Numbered from the stretch's first letter, positions 32,901-44,070 are shown. The stretch: 64,000 bases of DNA from Henckelia pumila (GCF_033568475.1 NC_133122.1:162900130-162964129), one strand, 5' to 3'. Made by a program: numbers and translations. Notes: generated from the sequence alone by a model not told the origin.

Positions 32901-33833
32901 TATCGTCATGATCAAATGGCGGATCTCTATATTCGAGAAGTGGTAAGACTACACGGTGTGCCAAAGTCGATTGTATCTGATCGAGATCCGAGGTTTACTT
33001 CGCACTTTTGTCATAGCCTACAGGAAGCTCTAGGTACGCGTTTACATTTGAGTACTGCTTATCATCCTCAGACTGACGGTCAATCTGAATGAACTATTCA
33101 GACGCTTGAGGATATGCTTAGAGCTGTAGTACTTGATTTTGGTGTTACATGGCAAAATTCTATACCACTTGTGGAATTTTCTTATAACAACAGTTATCAG
33201 ATGAGTATAAAGATGGCACCATTCGAAGCCTTATATGGAAAGAAGTGTCGATCGCCTTTATATTGGGATGATGTTTCTGAGGTACCTGAGTTAGGGCCAG
33301 ATATGATCAGACAGATGACTGAGAAAGTGAAATTGATACAACAGAGAATGAGAACAGCGCAGCATAGACAGACGAGATATGCAAATGTACGACGACGGCC
33401 GTTATCTTTTGATCAGGGAGATAGAGTGTTTCTGAAGATTTCACCATTCAGGAGCACAGTTCGATTTGACAAACGAGGAAAATTATCTCCGAGGTATATT
33501 GGGCCGTATGAGATTCTTGAGAAGATAGGCAATCTTGCTTATCGACTCGCTCTTCCTATGTTTTTATCCGGAATACATGATGTTTTTCATGTATCAATGT
33601 TGAGGAAGTATATATCTGATGCGTCTCATGTGATTCGATCTGATGAAGCTGATTTGGATGACACTCTTAGCTATTTCGAGCAACCTATTCAGATTCTCGA
33701 TAGGAAGACAAAACAACTCCGATCGAAGACCATTCCATTGGTGAAGATTCAATGGAGTAGACACGGAGTTGAAGAAGCAACGTGGGAAGTCGAAGAAGAT
33801 ATGAAGCAACGATTTCCTTATCTATTCCACTGA
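29952..33833 (+). pseudogene. Gag C-terminus and pol of Del/Tekay-like element
   Basis: A single frame runs throughout. It has zinc knuckle [14 protein letters not shown], protease [11 protein letters not shown] (D-T-G intact), RT with [16 protein letters not shown] and FIDDILIYS (intact), RNase [12 protein letters not shown] and SDHKILKYL, integrase (SIHPGG..., NCQQ, MDFV, SDRDPRF, QSE then LEDML) and the tail VKIQWSRHGVEEATWEVEEDM. Stops: TGA 31737-31739, TAG about 31821, TAG 32652-32654, TGA 33090-33092. Each is explained by one C-to-T or G-to-A change. The catalytic residues themselves survive. Confidence 0.9.
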
Positions 33834-33930
33834 TGTGAGTTCTTATTCAGTTTTCAGTTATTCTTTATTCTTATGAGCATGCAGTCTGCATATCTATACT
33901 GTTTATGAATTCGAGGACGAACTCATGTCT

Positions 33931-33944
33931 TAGTGGGGGAGAAA
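33931..33944 (+). other. Polypurine tract of Del/Tekay-like element
   Basis: tagtgggggagaaa lies immediately before the 3' LTR start TGTAAGGC, shortly after a ttcgaggacgaac word typical of this lineage. Confidence 0.85.
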
Positions 33945-35946
33945 TGTAAGGCTCGTGATTAATTAATATTAATCCGAATTTATTTAATTTTAATCCGAGT
34001 ATATTTAATTTGGAATATTTAGAGTTTCGATTTAAATTCTAATATTCTTAAATTATTTAGGGTTGAAATTAAATTAAAATAAGGGTCGAGGACCAAATTT
34101 CAAATAGTGAAGATTTGAGGGACTAAAGTGAAATTATACTTGAAAGTTATCAGATTTGTATTGCAAGACTCAGCATGTCAACGTGTTATTGTCTAAGGAA
34201 TGCAGAAAGTAGGAACAGAGAGCCGTTCTTCTTCATTTTCCATTGGAACATTGAGATTCAATTTGCCGTAACTTTTGAACCGGTTGTCCGATTTCGATTC
34301 CGTAAAGTGTTCTGGAATCCTTACGACGAGGGCTTCGATCTTGTGTAAGTTTTATGTTGTGTTATTTGGATTTCGAAATCAGTATGGAGCAGATATCATA
34401 TTTTGAGTTATCGATTATGTTCTTGAATTTGTATTGCTTCTATTTTCGAAATCGGATCAACGTTGGATGATTGAATGGATTGGTTATGACTTCTAGCATG
34501 TTTATCGATGAGTTTAGCTGCTGATATGATGTTATGTTGCTGAGTTTTATAAGATATATGCTGATATATGAATTTGAGTTACAAGTTTTGAAGTCGGGAT
34601 TACGTCGGTTACCGATTTTGAATCGCTACGTCGTTTAATCGAGTTTTGGAACTGTTTTGATATCCGATATTTGAGTTGAAGTTGTTGTTGAGATGTTTTG
34701 AATGTTATAGTATTTTTCTTATTCAGTTTCAGTTGAGTTTGAAGGCTAAACGACACAAGACGCCGACTTGAACTAACAAAGAAGAGTTGAGGTTTGAAAT
34801 GAGTTTGATTGACGATCGATTAATGGTTTTGATTCGTTTCTGAAATTATAATTTTGAATGAAGTTTGATATGAGTATTTTTGTTGTTATATTTCAGATTG
34901 AAGAGTTCAGAACCGAGATAAACGAAGGTATAATGATGACATCGCGAAGTAGGGACATTGAAACTCAAGAACGACTAATCTTGAGTTGGCCCGCAAAAAC
35001 CACATACTTGTTTATGTTTTTGATTTGATTGTGATGTTGTCGATCTATCTCAGGTAGTGGATCTTTATATTTGAGTTGATATGATGCTATATTGAATTGA
35101 TTCTATGCCAAAGTTGCTGTTAACCTTATTTGCGAGTCGGTTACGAACTCGTTAGATGGATATCCATGTCAAGATCAGTTATGAATCTTGATGGCTTTGA
35201 AGTTATGTGAATAAATTCGTATGTAAAGCGTTTACGTACTCTATTTGTTGGGTCGAGTTTAAATAGAGTCAAGATGATTTATTTAACGCTTTCTATATGT
35301 TGGTTATACTGAGAATATTTTCTCACCGGAGTTTATCTGGCTGTTGTCTTGTTTTGTATGTGTGCATGACAACAGATGGGGCAGGAGCTAGTCATCGACG
35401 TCATTGACAGCTGGGAGAGAGTCTAGCACGTGAGGACTCGGGTTGTAGATGATGTCTTGAACTTTAGAAGCACTAAACCTTAGTTATGTTGATTTTGGAA
35501 TACATGTATGACACCTGAGATAATTTGTGTCGTTTACGATCTTTAGCGACTTGTTTGATGTAAATAAATGCATGTATAGATGTTTGAGACCTTGTTTATG
35601 TATATATGCAAGTTTTGGAACTTTTAAATCATGCCTCATGTTGTTCTTGATGACAAGAGGTGATAGTGCTCGGTTTTGACAGCAAAAACTCTTCTGCAGA
35701 ATTTCTGGAATTTGGAGCCGCTCGATCCGCAGAAGTTGACGGATCGAGCGAGGCCAAATTATACTTCCATCGGAGAGCTGAGCAATTGTGCTCGCTCGAT
35801 CGGGTGTTTTTCCCCGATCGAGCGAGACATTGAATATTTAAAACAAAAAATTTATTTGGATCTTGGTTTTTTTTAATTGATGTTTAATGAATGTTAATTG
35901 TTCATTAATTGCCCTAAGATGAGATTAGCAACCCGAGGTCCCCACA
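33945..35946 (+). repeat. 3' LTR of Del/Tekay-like element
   Basis: 2,002 bp ending GTCCCCACA, followed by aagtg. It retains both hairpins; the second has an extended stem here, CGCTCGATCGGG with CCCGATCGAGCG. Confidence 0.92.
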
Positions 35947-35951
35947 AAGTG

Positions 35952-36280
35952 TGTGTGTAAGTGTTTGAGTAAGAACACAAGAGAGCTTGGAGAATGCTTT
36001 GTATTGATTTCCAACTTGGTTTTTTACAAATGAGGGCTTGCACCCTTTTATAGTTGAGCTCCCTACAATTTACATTTTTCTAGATTCTTCCATCTACACC
36101 AATCTAGAGTCTACTTTCTACAAGTTTCTATACAAGTCATTTATATACAAGTGAATTCTAGAGAGTTCTACATAAGCCTATATCTTGAATATTGTAGAGA
36201 CTTCTAGAATATGCACAACCTCTACCTTTCCCCATGCATTAAAATCTTCCGGAATGCGCAAGAAGGTTCCGGTTGTGACA
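35952..36280 (-). repeat. 3' LTR of chromovirus, inner part
   Basis: Continues the left LTR after the insertion and matches 42105-42433. A TATA box (TATAAAAGG on the minus strand, near 36040-36048) is present, as in the right LTR. The pol frame (chromodomain tail) runs about 100 bases into this LTR before its stop near 36178. Confidence 0.85.
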
Positions 36281-36429
36281 TTCTCCCCCACATATTCGGT
36301 TGACGCCCTCGTCGCCTCAAATTGATGGAGTAGTTCTTTGAACTGCCACAAGTCATCTTTTGTTTCCCATGTTGCATCGGACTCTGGAAATCCTTTCCAT
36401 TTGATCAGATATTGAGTGCTAGGTTGCAC
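36178..36429 (-). pseudogene. Chromodomain at the end of chromovirus pol
   Basis: The minus strand reads YLIKWKGFPESDATWETKDDLWQFKELLHQFE, a canonical chromodomain with its aromatic cage positions. In chromoviruses this directs integration to histone-marked chromatin. It is in frame with 36439-36855 apart from a TGA explained by CGA to TGA. The tail (GTFLRIPEDFNAWGKVEV) is encoded across the polypurine tract and LTR start. Confidence 0.85.
36281..36293 (-). other. Polypurine tract of chromovirus
   Basis: The minus strand reads ATGTGGGGGAGAA directly before the LTR start TGTCACAACC. Confidence 0.8.
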
Positions 36430-37436
36430 TCCACGTCGTCACTCGATTCGTTTGGCGAGCACCTCTTCAACATCTTTGTCAAAGGAAGTTGTTACTATAG
36501 GAGGTGCTCGGTGAGAATCGCCTCGGCTAGTGTCTTCCTCATCTGGATAATAAGGCTTTAACATGCTTCCATGAAAGACCGGATGAATTTTCAATGTGTT
36601 GGGGAGGTCGAGACGATAGGATACCTTTCCAACCCTTGCAATGATCGTAAAGGGTCCTTTATACTTTCGGATTTGACCTTTGTGTACCCCTCGGAAGGCT
36701 TTAAATTGATGTGGAAAGATCTCGATGAGTACTTCGTCTCCGATGGAGTACTCTTGTTGCCTTCTCTTTGCATCGGCCCATTTCTTCATGCACCTTTGTG
36801 CCTTCTCTAAGTGAACTCGAGCCAAGTCCATGAGCTCGCTCCAAGACTTGGCCATCTTTGTCGCGGCGGGGCTTTGTCCCTTGCTAAAAGATTTTTGGCA
36901 ATGTATGTGGAGTAGTCGGTTGTTGCCCCATGACTAGCTCGAATGGGCTCTTCCCAGTGGCCTCACTTTGTTGTAAGTTGTAAGAGAATTGTGCCACATC
37001 CATGAGCTTCGCCCAATCTCGTTGGTTGGCACTCACAAAGTGCCTCAAGTAGCATTCTAACAATGCATTCTAGTAATAGAATCTCATGGACGCTGCGCAA
37101 TAGGTAGTGGCTCAAGCAGTCCCGCCGGTTGCTTTGTCACGACCTTGTCTTGTTGACAGACCAATCATGTCTTGACATATATTTCGACTTGGTCTCTCAT
37201 TTGCGGCCAATAGTATGATGCTTTCAACAAGGTCCTTGTGCGTTTTTGCCCTGGATGGCCAGCCCATTTGGTGCCATGGCACTCGCGGATTAGATCTTTC
37301 CTCAGATCCCCAACTTTGGCACATAAAGTCGACGTCCCTTCGTATATAAAAGCCCATCTTCAAGCCAGAATTGTCGAGTCTTCCCTTGCTCGACAAGCTT
37401 GGCCAACTCCTTGGCCATGGGATCATGCTCCAATCC
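36430..37436 (-). pseudogene. Integrase of chromovirus, catalytic core deleted
   Basis: From the right, the zinc-binding part is readable (REC-H-GTKWAGHPG, then KASYYWPQM and CLVCQQDK-like residues, with a stop before LVCQ), ending near LEPLPIAQRP around 37090. The next recognisable stretch (37080-36990: RHFVSANQRDWAKLMDVAQFSYN) normally lies after the last catalytic Glu. The DDE core of roughly 100-120 residues is therefore missing. The C-terminal part (36855-36439: AQRCMKKWADAKRRQQEYSIGDEVL; YKGPFTIIARVGKVSYRLDLP) is preserved. A frameshift lies near 36870-36900. Confidence 0.75.
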
Positions 37437-37862
37437 TTATTTGATGCGCGCTGGCAGGTCTCCTAAGGCAACACTAATAGATGCCAACTCTGCTTTCCAA
37501 CTTAGCGCATCGGCAACTACATTGGCTTTGCCTGGCCGGTACTCAAGCACAAAGTCGAACTCGGCTAAGAAGTCTTGCCACCTAGCTTGCTTGGGACTAA
37601 GCTTCTTCTGACTTTGAAAGTAGCTAGTGGCAATGTTATCGGTCTTGATGGAGAACCGAGATCCTAACAAATAATGTCGCCACACCCTTAGGCAGTGGAT
37701 GATGGCAGTCATCTCCTTCTCTTGCACCGTGTATCGCCTCTCCGTCTCGTTGAGCTTCCGCCTTTCATAGGATATGGGGTGTCTTTCTTGCATTAGAACT
37801 CCCCCAATAGCGAAATCAGAAGCATCCGTGTGCACTTCAAACTCTTTGCCAAAGTCTGGCAA
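37437..37862 (-). pseudogene. RNase H of chromovirus
   Basis: FEVHTDASDFAIGGVLMQ, RRYTVQEKEMTAIIHCLRVWRHYLLG, IKTDNIATSYFQSQ and YRPGKANVVADALS mark the domain with its acidic residues. It is in frame with RT upstream except for a TGA at 37935-37937, explained by TGG to TGA. It is joined to integrase without a break in homology. Confidence 0.85.
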
Positions 37863-37934
37863 AGCTAGGACAGGTTCCTTTCTTACCGCTGCTTTTAAGT
37901 CATCTAAGGCTTTGGCACATGCGTTCGACCATCC

Positions 37935-39152
37935 TCATGACCGGTTCTTCTTAATAAGATCCGTCAGCGGTGCTGCTCTAGCGAAATACCCTTTTATGAA
38001 CCTGCGATAGTAATTAACTAGCCCAAGGAAAGAACGGAGTTCGGTTACCTTGGTTGGCGGTTCCCAATCCATGATGGCACGAACCTTGCTTTCGTCCATC
38101 TTGAGCTTCCCATGCTCAATAGTGTGCCCCAAGAATTGAACGGTCTCTTGTGCAAAGGAACACTTTTCCTTCTTCACGTAGAGCTCATTTTCCCTTAAGA
38201 CTTGGAACATTGTTTGGAGATGTTGGGCATGCTCCTCCAATGTTTGGCTATAGATGACTATGTCATCCAAGTACACCACCATGAACTTGTCAACATAAGG
38301 ATGAAAGATCTTGTTCATGAGTGTACAAAATGTTGTCGGCGCGTTGGTGAGACCAAATTGCATGACGAGCCACTCAAAAGATCCATATCGAGTGATGCAT
38401 GTTGTCTTGGGCTCGTACCCATCGGCAATTCGAACTTGATAGTACCCTTTTTGTAAATTCATCTTTGTGTAGTACTTGGCTTGACCAAGACGATCAAACA
38501 AATCATCTATCAATGGGATGGGGTACTTGTTCTTTATTGTTACCTTGTTAAGCGCCCGATAGTCCACACACATCCTCAATGAGTCATCTTTCTTCTTTTG
38601 AAAAAGTACGGGAGCGCCATATGGTGCTTTCGATGGTCGAATACGTCCGGTATCCAGTAGCTCAGTGAGTTGTTTCCGAAGCTCCTCTAGCTCGGGCGGT
38701 GCCATGCGATAGGGTGCCATGGCGGGCGGCTTGGCACCAGGTTCCAACTCGATCTTGTGGTTGACTTCTCTCCATGGTGGCAACTCCTTAGATAATTTTT
38801 CCTGCATCAGGTCTTGGTTCTCATCCAGAACCTTCTTGATGATAGTAGGAACTTCCTCTAGCAAGGGAGTGTCAAGGCCATCACCCGAGTGAAACGTGTC
38901 CAAGAACGTGGGTTCGCCTTTCTTCACTCCTTTGGCTACTTGCATAGCCGACAATTGCTTCATTGAACTTGCCCCGGGTTCAGCACTTGTCGCTTGTATC
39001 ATGCATGGAGACCCTTTCTCCATTATACACATAGAGTCTAAGTAAGGCATCGGAATAGCACTTACCTTTCTCAAGAAGTCCATGCCCAGCACGAAGTTGA
39101 AATCGTCAAGGGGTGCCACCGAGAGATCCACTCGATCGTGCCACGTACCCAA
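37935..39152 (-). pseudogene. Protease C-terminus and RT of chromovirus
   Basis: Residues 1-40 complete the protease ([15 protein letters not shown]). RT follows with [55 protein letters not shown] and the intact catalytic YLDDIVIYS, then the thumb/connection up to [14 protein letters not shown]. The frame is continuous with gag-protease at 39153-40061 apart from a TAA at 39153-39155. Confidence 0.88.
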
Positions 39153-40282
39153 TTATATCTCAACATCCTTAGCAACTCCATTGAGTCTTCGGGCGGATGC
39201 ATTCACAGTCTTGATCCATCCCGCACCTTGAGTGACATGCAATCCCAAGCGCTTTGCCTCACTCTCCGTAATCAAGTTGTGGGTGGCTTCGGTGACAACC
39301 ATTGCCTTAGTAAGTTTGTCATTGATCTTTGTCTCCACGTACATGAGCCCCTTGCTTGATGTAGTGGTCAATGGCTTGGCTTTCAAAGCATTTAGGATTT
39401 GGACAGATTCCATGTGTTCGGCCTCCGCATCATTAGCTTCACCGCCTTCAAAACAACCACCTTTAGGGACAAAAGCCTTTTTCTTATTTTCACAGTCGTT
39501 GCGTTTGTCCCCGGGCCTCTTTTCGCCAGTCTTAACTTGGAAGTAATTCTTCTTGAACTCTTTTTCTCCCCCACCTTTGCCCGAGTTGCTTTCATCTTTC
39601 TTTTGCTTGGAACCATCGTTGCTACGTTGGTACTCGGACAAGGATTCGGCGGCGGCAATAGTATCATCCAAGGTTTTAGGATCTCGACATTGTAGCTCTT
39701 GCTTGGCCCAATGTTGTAACCCATCGGTGAAGTGGAAAATGAGATCTTCTTCATCCATCTTTGGAATTTGAAGAACAAGAGTAGTGAATTTCTTGACATA
39801 TTCAGGGATTGTTGTGCGATGTTTTAGCTCCCTTAGCTTCTTACGAGCCTCATATACCATATTCTCAGGATAAAAGTGGCGCTTGAGTTCCTTCGAGAAC
39901 TCTTCCCATGTATCGACTCGGCACAACCCCTTCTCTATGTCCGCATGCTTGCGACGCCACCACAACATCGCAGTATCAGTAAGATACAAAGTAGCGGTAC
40001 GTACCTTGGTTGTCTCATCCTGCAATTTGAGACCCTCAAAGTAGACCTCCATTTGCCACAAGAAGTTCTCGACTTCCTTGGCATCCCTCTTTCAAGCAAA
40101 GATCATTGGCTTAGGCAACTCGATCTTAGGAGCTTTAACAGATTGGCTTCCATCGATGGTAGCAACTTGTTTGCATAGCGTCACATCATCGCGCATCCCC
40201 TCGATGCAAGCCTGGAGGGATTCCACCATCTCCTCTAGTTGAGCGATGCGATCGTCCCATGCTACGATTGCTTCATGGAGCC
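39153..40282 (-). pseudogene. Gag and protease N-terminus of chromovirus
   Basis: Capsid motif (FLWQMEVYFEG-like start, LYLTDTAMLWWRRKHADIEKG, FSKELKRHFYPENMVYEARKKLRELKH), then a lysine-rich linker without a clear zinc knuckle. The protease active-site region reads AMVVTEATHN, where D-T-G-A-T-H-N is expected, so the catalytic aspartate is gone. A stop near 40089 separates this from the N-terminal piece 40282-40092 (IAQLEEMVESLQACIEG coiled coil). Gag continues at 41731-41970 beyond the solo LTR. Confidence 0.8.
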
Positions 40283-41730
40283 TGTAGTGACCCAGCATGG
40301 TATCACCTACTAACTGGCAACTAATAGCATGCATTAAACTTAATAAAAAAGGAATGTTTAACAGAGTAAAACGTGCGAAAACATAACCATAATTTACATA
40401 TCAGCTTAATAAAACATATTCAGCCTTAAATTTGTAATGATACAACCATATCGAATAACTTAAAACTAAACGTTATACAGCTATATCGAATCCTGCTGTA
40501 TAATTAACTCCTCAAGGCTCCTGCTCCCTAGTCCTGCCTTGAACTACCTGCTCCGTCCATCCTGCGATCTGCCCCGTGGAATAGGGTGTCCAAGATAACA
40601 ATTAGGACGTAAGCGCTAACGCCTAGTACATAAACATGAGTAAACATATATATACGATGCATGCAACATGATGACTGGTAAAGGGTCATCTGAAAAGTCA
40701 TGCTCAGAACTGGCGCCACATGAGTGCTGCCACCGCACGGATCAACCTCTGGGTGCAACCATACTCATCTAATACACCAGAGTAGTCAGACATATATGCC
40801 CCCGCCATCGCAGTACTCTTAGTGACAGACTATCGAGTATAGATCTGAGCGGCTCTATAATCAGGTATAACAAGGTATAGGCTCAACGTGTATATGCACA
40901 TGACATATGAATAATGAAAGCGATAAATCATATCTCATGCCATATAATAATGCCAAATAAATGCAACATATAAACATGTATACTCGCTGGCAATCTCAGT
41001 CAATGTGTACGTACCTCTAGGCTAGTTCAAGTATAGTAGATCCTAGGTTCCAAGCCTATATTAAAAAGTTCACCGTATCACTACACAAGTTTTATAAGCC
41101 TTAACTAAGATAATAAGTACTCCCAAAATTTAAATAGATTTCCGAACCATACCTTTGTCCGTAGTAAGCCCTTTGGAGTCGCTAGTCCCGGATGATTATA
41201 ACCACACCTTGGTTATTCCAGAACCTCTATTATAACTGATAGGGCCCTCAAGTGTATAACTCACACTATATAACTGAAGAAAGAAACTCGGGAATTCGTA
41301 ATTCAAATGAAATCAGACAAGCCCTATTTATAGGCAAAATTCCCGGCCAGGATCGGAACTTTCGATTTCGGGATCGGAGCTTCCGATCCAGCTTACTGCG
41401 TGCATGCATGACACGCCGGGATCGGAACTTCCGATCCGACGATCGGAGCTTCCGATCTGCCCTCCATTCGAAACTTGTCAAAACTCGCGGCTGAGTCATC
41501 GAGCATTGCTGGCAGCTGGAGATCGGAACTTCCGTTCCTGGATCGGAGCTTCCGATCTCTGTGCTTCCGATCGGCTTCCGAAGTGGCTGGGATCGGAGCT
41601 TTCGATCCGGCCCAAAGTCAAAAGCCCAATTTTTCTTCTGAAATTCAATTATACTCCGAAATTGGTAAATTACTATCCCTTAATCATGTTTAACATATTA
41701 TTATCTTAAAATGATTTCTGGGTTACTACA
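40283..41730 (-). mobile_element. Solo LTR in chromovirus gag
   Basis: 1,448 bp bounded by TGTAGTGACCC and GGGTTACTACA, with a perfect 5-bp duplication gagcc (40278-40282, 41731-41735) and no internal region: a solo LTR left by LTR-LTR recombination. The TATA box (CCTATAAATAGG, 41334-41323 on the minus strand) and a palindrome cluster upstream of it (41608-41351) set the minus orientation. It is related to the LTR fragment at 16920-17447. Confidence 0.9.
41351..41608 (-). promoter_or_regulatory. GATCGGAACTTCCGATC palindrome cluster in solo LTR U3
   Basis: At least seven copies, grouped in doublets. A GATCGGAACTTCCGATC-type copy is followed within a few bases by a GATCGGAGCTTCCGATC-type copy; doublets are separated by about 30-50 nt. 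The first copy is a perfect 8-bp inverted repeat around one base. The cluster ends about 15 nt upstream of the TATA box. Confidence 0.75.
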
Positions 41731-41970
41731 GAGCCCTTGAATATCCTCCTTCACGGAGTCAAGTTCCGACAAGACATGGCCCTCCAATGTCTCCAAAGTA
41801 TGTTCGGACTTCTCAACTCGTTTGGATACTTCCGCCATAACTTGCTCCCAAGTTCCTTCCCATCGAGTCTTGCTAGCATCCCGACGCTTTTTACTTTGGT
41901 TAGGAGTGGTATCCCTTCCACGCTCCTCGGTCATAGCGGATGAACCAGCATCTTGCCCTGCCATGATCAC
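41731..41970 (-). pseudogene. gag N-terminus of chromovirus
   Basis: ATG at 41970. MAGQDAGSSAMTEERGRDTT, then a basic stretch and a coiled coil (VAEVSKRVEKSEHTLETLEGH-like), cut at 41730 by the solo LTR and continued at 40282. It begins about 20 nt after the primer site, a short leader. Confidence 0.7.
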
Positions 41971-41990
41971 TTGCGATGAATTGAACCCAG

Positions 41991-42006
41991 CAGGGCTTTG
42001 ATACCA
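41991..42006 (-). other. Primer binding site of chromovirus
   Basis: The minus strand reads TGGTATCAAAGCCCTG, initiator-tRNA type, 2 nt inside the LTR end at 42009. Confidence 0.85.
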
Positions 42007-42008
42007 CT

Positions 42009-42433
42009 TGTCACGTACTTAGCCCTTCTAAGATCACGTGCGTCCTTTGCTCCTTGACTACGCCCCTCGCGAGTACTAGCAAAGCAGCCTTTGTTATGCA
42101 AGTGTGTGTGTAAGTGTTTGAGTAAGAACACAAGAGAGCTTGGAGAATGCTTTGTATTGATTTCCAACTTGGTTGTTTACAAATGAGGGCTTGCACCCTT
42201 TTATAGTTGAGCTTCCTACAATTTACATTTTTCTAGATTCTTCTATCTACACCAATCTAGAGTCTACTTTCTACAAGTTTCTATACAAGTCATTTATATA
42301 CAAGTGAATTCTAGAGAGTTCTACATAAGCCTATATCTTGAATATTGTAGAGACTTCTAGAATATGCACAACCTCTACCTTGCCCCATGCATTAAAATCT
42401 TTCGGAATGCGCAAGAAGGTGTCAGTTGTGACA
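42009..42433 (-). repeat. 5' LTR of chromovirus
   Basis: 425 bp, TGTCACGTAC to GTTGTGACA. TATAAAAGGG (minus strand, about 42203-42212) is a credible TATA box. It matches the split left LTR with few differences. Confidence 0.88.
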
Positions 42434-43075
42434 ACGTGCTTCAGATACTGCCTTTTAACAACTTTGGTAATTTTAAAGGAATGGCTATGTTAGGAACAAC
42501 ATACTATTAGCAATAATAGTGGCAAATACATCATGCATGCCGACGAGATTAATATAGATCTAGTCATAGCATTAATCATGAATTCTTCTATAGAATCCTG
42601 GATCTGTAGATTCTACGTGTCTTCCATAACAGAAAACAAGATACGTAAAAAAACCAAGTCATTTCCATCCTTCCCATTGAGGGAAACAAAATCTTCATCA
42701 ACAACTCATAACTAAGAGAAATTATTCAATTCAAGTATCAAATTAGTGGAATCGTTGCTCTTCAATTATTTGGTATAACAATAAAGAAGTTTTTAGAGAG
42801 GATGAACTAGTCAAAAATTCAAAAGCACATGAAGTCTGAAGACAAGTAGAATTAAAATTCTCTGTATATTGACAGTTTGGATTCCACCAAAATTTACTTT
42901 CGGTGTAAGTCTCAATTTTCATACTACATACCACCGTTCCGAACTTAACATTCTCTCAGTTGGTAAGAAGTTACCATAGTTAACATAGTATACTTTCGCA
43001 ACAGAACAAATCTGAGAACCCCAGCTCCCAATTAAATAACCAATTGACCGTAAATACATGAATGCATGCATCTAT
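42434..43075. other. Non-coding flank of unknown origin
   Basis: 42439-42519 is the right copy of the diverged direct repeat (see 26735-26822). The remainder is AT-rich, with no gene or known element recognised. It may belong to the same CACTA-related unit as 25280-26832. Confidence 0.4.
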
Positions 43076-43100
43076 TGTCACGCCTTGTGTCCGAGACGTG
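43076..43100 (-). repeat. 3' LTR of truncated element, outer 25 bp
   Basis: TGTCACGCC at 43076 forms the CA/TG-type LTR end. After acgtg (43096-43100) the Athila-like element begins; LTR sequence continues at 54073. Confidence 0.65.
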
Positions 43101-44000
43101 TGACCGGCTTTTTCGGTATGAATAAATTCTACTGGCAAGCGCACCAGGTCAAATTATAATAAAGTGGACTAATGTCCAGATGTCGAACCCACAGGGACTG
43201 TAAAAATATGATTACCAAAACCTATTTATCTCTACTTAATCTAGACTAATGAATAAAGACGATTTCAAATTTTAAACAAAAATAATAAAATTGCAATAAT
43301 ATCAAATTAATTAAAACGCAAATTAAACTGCAGCTGGAAATTTTGAATTACTTTTTATTTTGGAAAAGCTCGATCAAGGACACACGTAGGTACCAGACAA
43401 TTCATGCAACAAGCAATCAATCTAAGATATCAGACTTAATCTTAATTCACGGGAATTTTCCTAATTTGTTTGAAGGACTATTTCTAGAACAGTCAAACCT
43501 ATTCAAATCTTGATGAACTAATCTTTCGTAATTCTAATCAAAATTTAAATACATAATCACTGTGAAAATTCAGTTAAACCCTAAACCGCATAATGAAACC
43601 GAATTCTATTTTTAGTCAGTTTTACACTATGTTGAAAATCAAAGTGATCGAATTCGAATCTTCCTCTGTCGATTTGGAATCGATTAACAAGTAAACAAAT
43701 AACTGGCCAAGAAATTTGTAAGACAAAGATAAATTTGATAATCAATAAAAATCAAATAAGTCTGAAGATCTCAAATAAATAAACCAAGTTTTTTACATAA
43801 ACTGTCTGACCCAATCACGTGGCCTTGATCGAGAAAAGAAACTACTCACTAATTAACATGATTCAATACCAAGTTTTAAAAACATAAAGAAACAAAATAC
43901 TAGAATAGCGGAAAAACTGAAGAACTTTTGCTTCCAAGCCGCCGCAAGCTTTCTCCGTACTTCAAAAGATCCAAAAGTCCCTAATAAAAGCCTTCAAATT

Positions 44001-44010
44001 CTATATATAT
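44001..44010 (-). promoter_or_regulatory. TATA box in Athila-like LTR
   Basis: ATATATATAG on the minus strand, about 60 nt downstream of the palindrome cluster. The same sequence stands in the other LTR near 53594-53603. Confidence 0.6.
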
Positions 44011-44070
44011 GACCGCCTCTAACCAAATTCTTCAAAATAATTTTTATAATCAGAAACTAGGTTACGGACA

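Larger units (their letters stand above)
26929..35946 (+). mobile_element. Del/Tekay-like gypsy element, full length, inactivated
   Basis: 9,018 bp. LTRs 26929-28935 (2,007 bp) and 33945-35946 (2,002 bp) begin TGTAAGGC and end GTCCCCACA. A perfect 5-bp duplication, aagtg (26924-26928, 35947-35951), flanks it. A G-rich polypurine tract lies at 33931-33944; the primer site is degenerate. One long polyprotein (gag, zinc knuckle, protease, RT, RNase H, integrase, chromodomain-like tail) is broken by one frameshift and five nonsense codons. It sits inside the 3' LTR of the chromovirus and so is younger than it. Confidence 0.92.
26833..42433 (-). mobile_element. Chromovirus (chromodomain gypsy element) holding two insertions
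   Basis: Own length about 5.1 kb after removing the element at 26929-35946 and the solo LTR at 40283-41730. LTRs of 425 bp begin TGTCAC and end GTGACA: right LTR 42009-42433, left LTR in two parts (26833-26928, 35952-36280). The minus-strand order is primer site, gag, protease, RT, RNase H, integrase, chromodomain, polypurine tract. The pol frame is mostly continuous but carries stops, a destroyed protease active site and a deleted integrase core. No convincing target duplication is visible (caagt left, acgtg right). Confidence 0.82.

Noticed and set aside
42434..42438. acgtg after the chromovirus as evidence of a shared insertion event with the Athila-like element (duplication acgtg)
   Set aside because: The two sites are about 660 bp apart with unrelated sequence between, and the Athila duplication is complete by itself; coincidence of a common pentamer.
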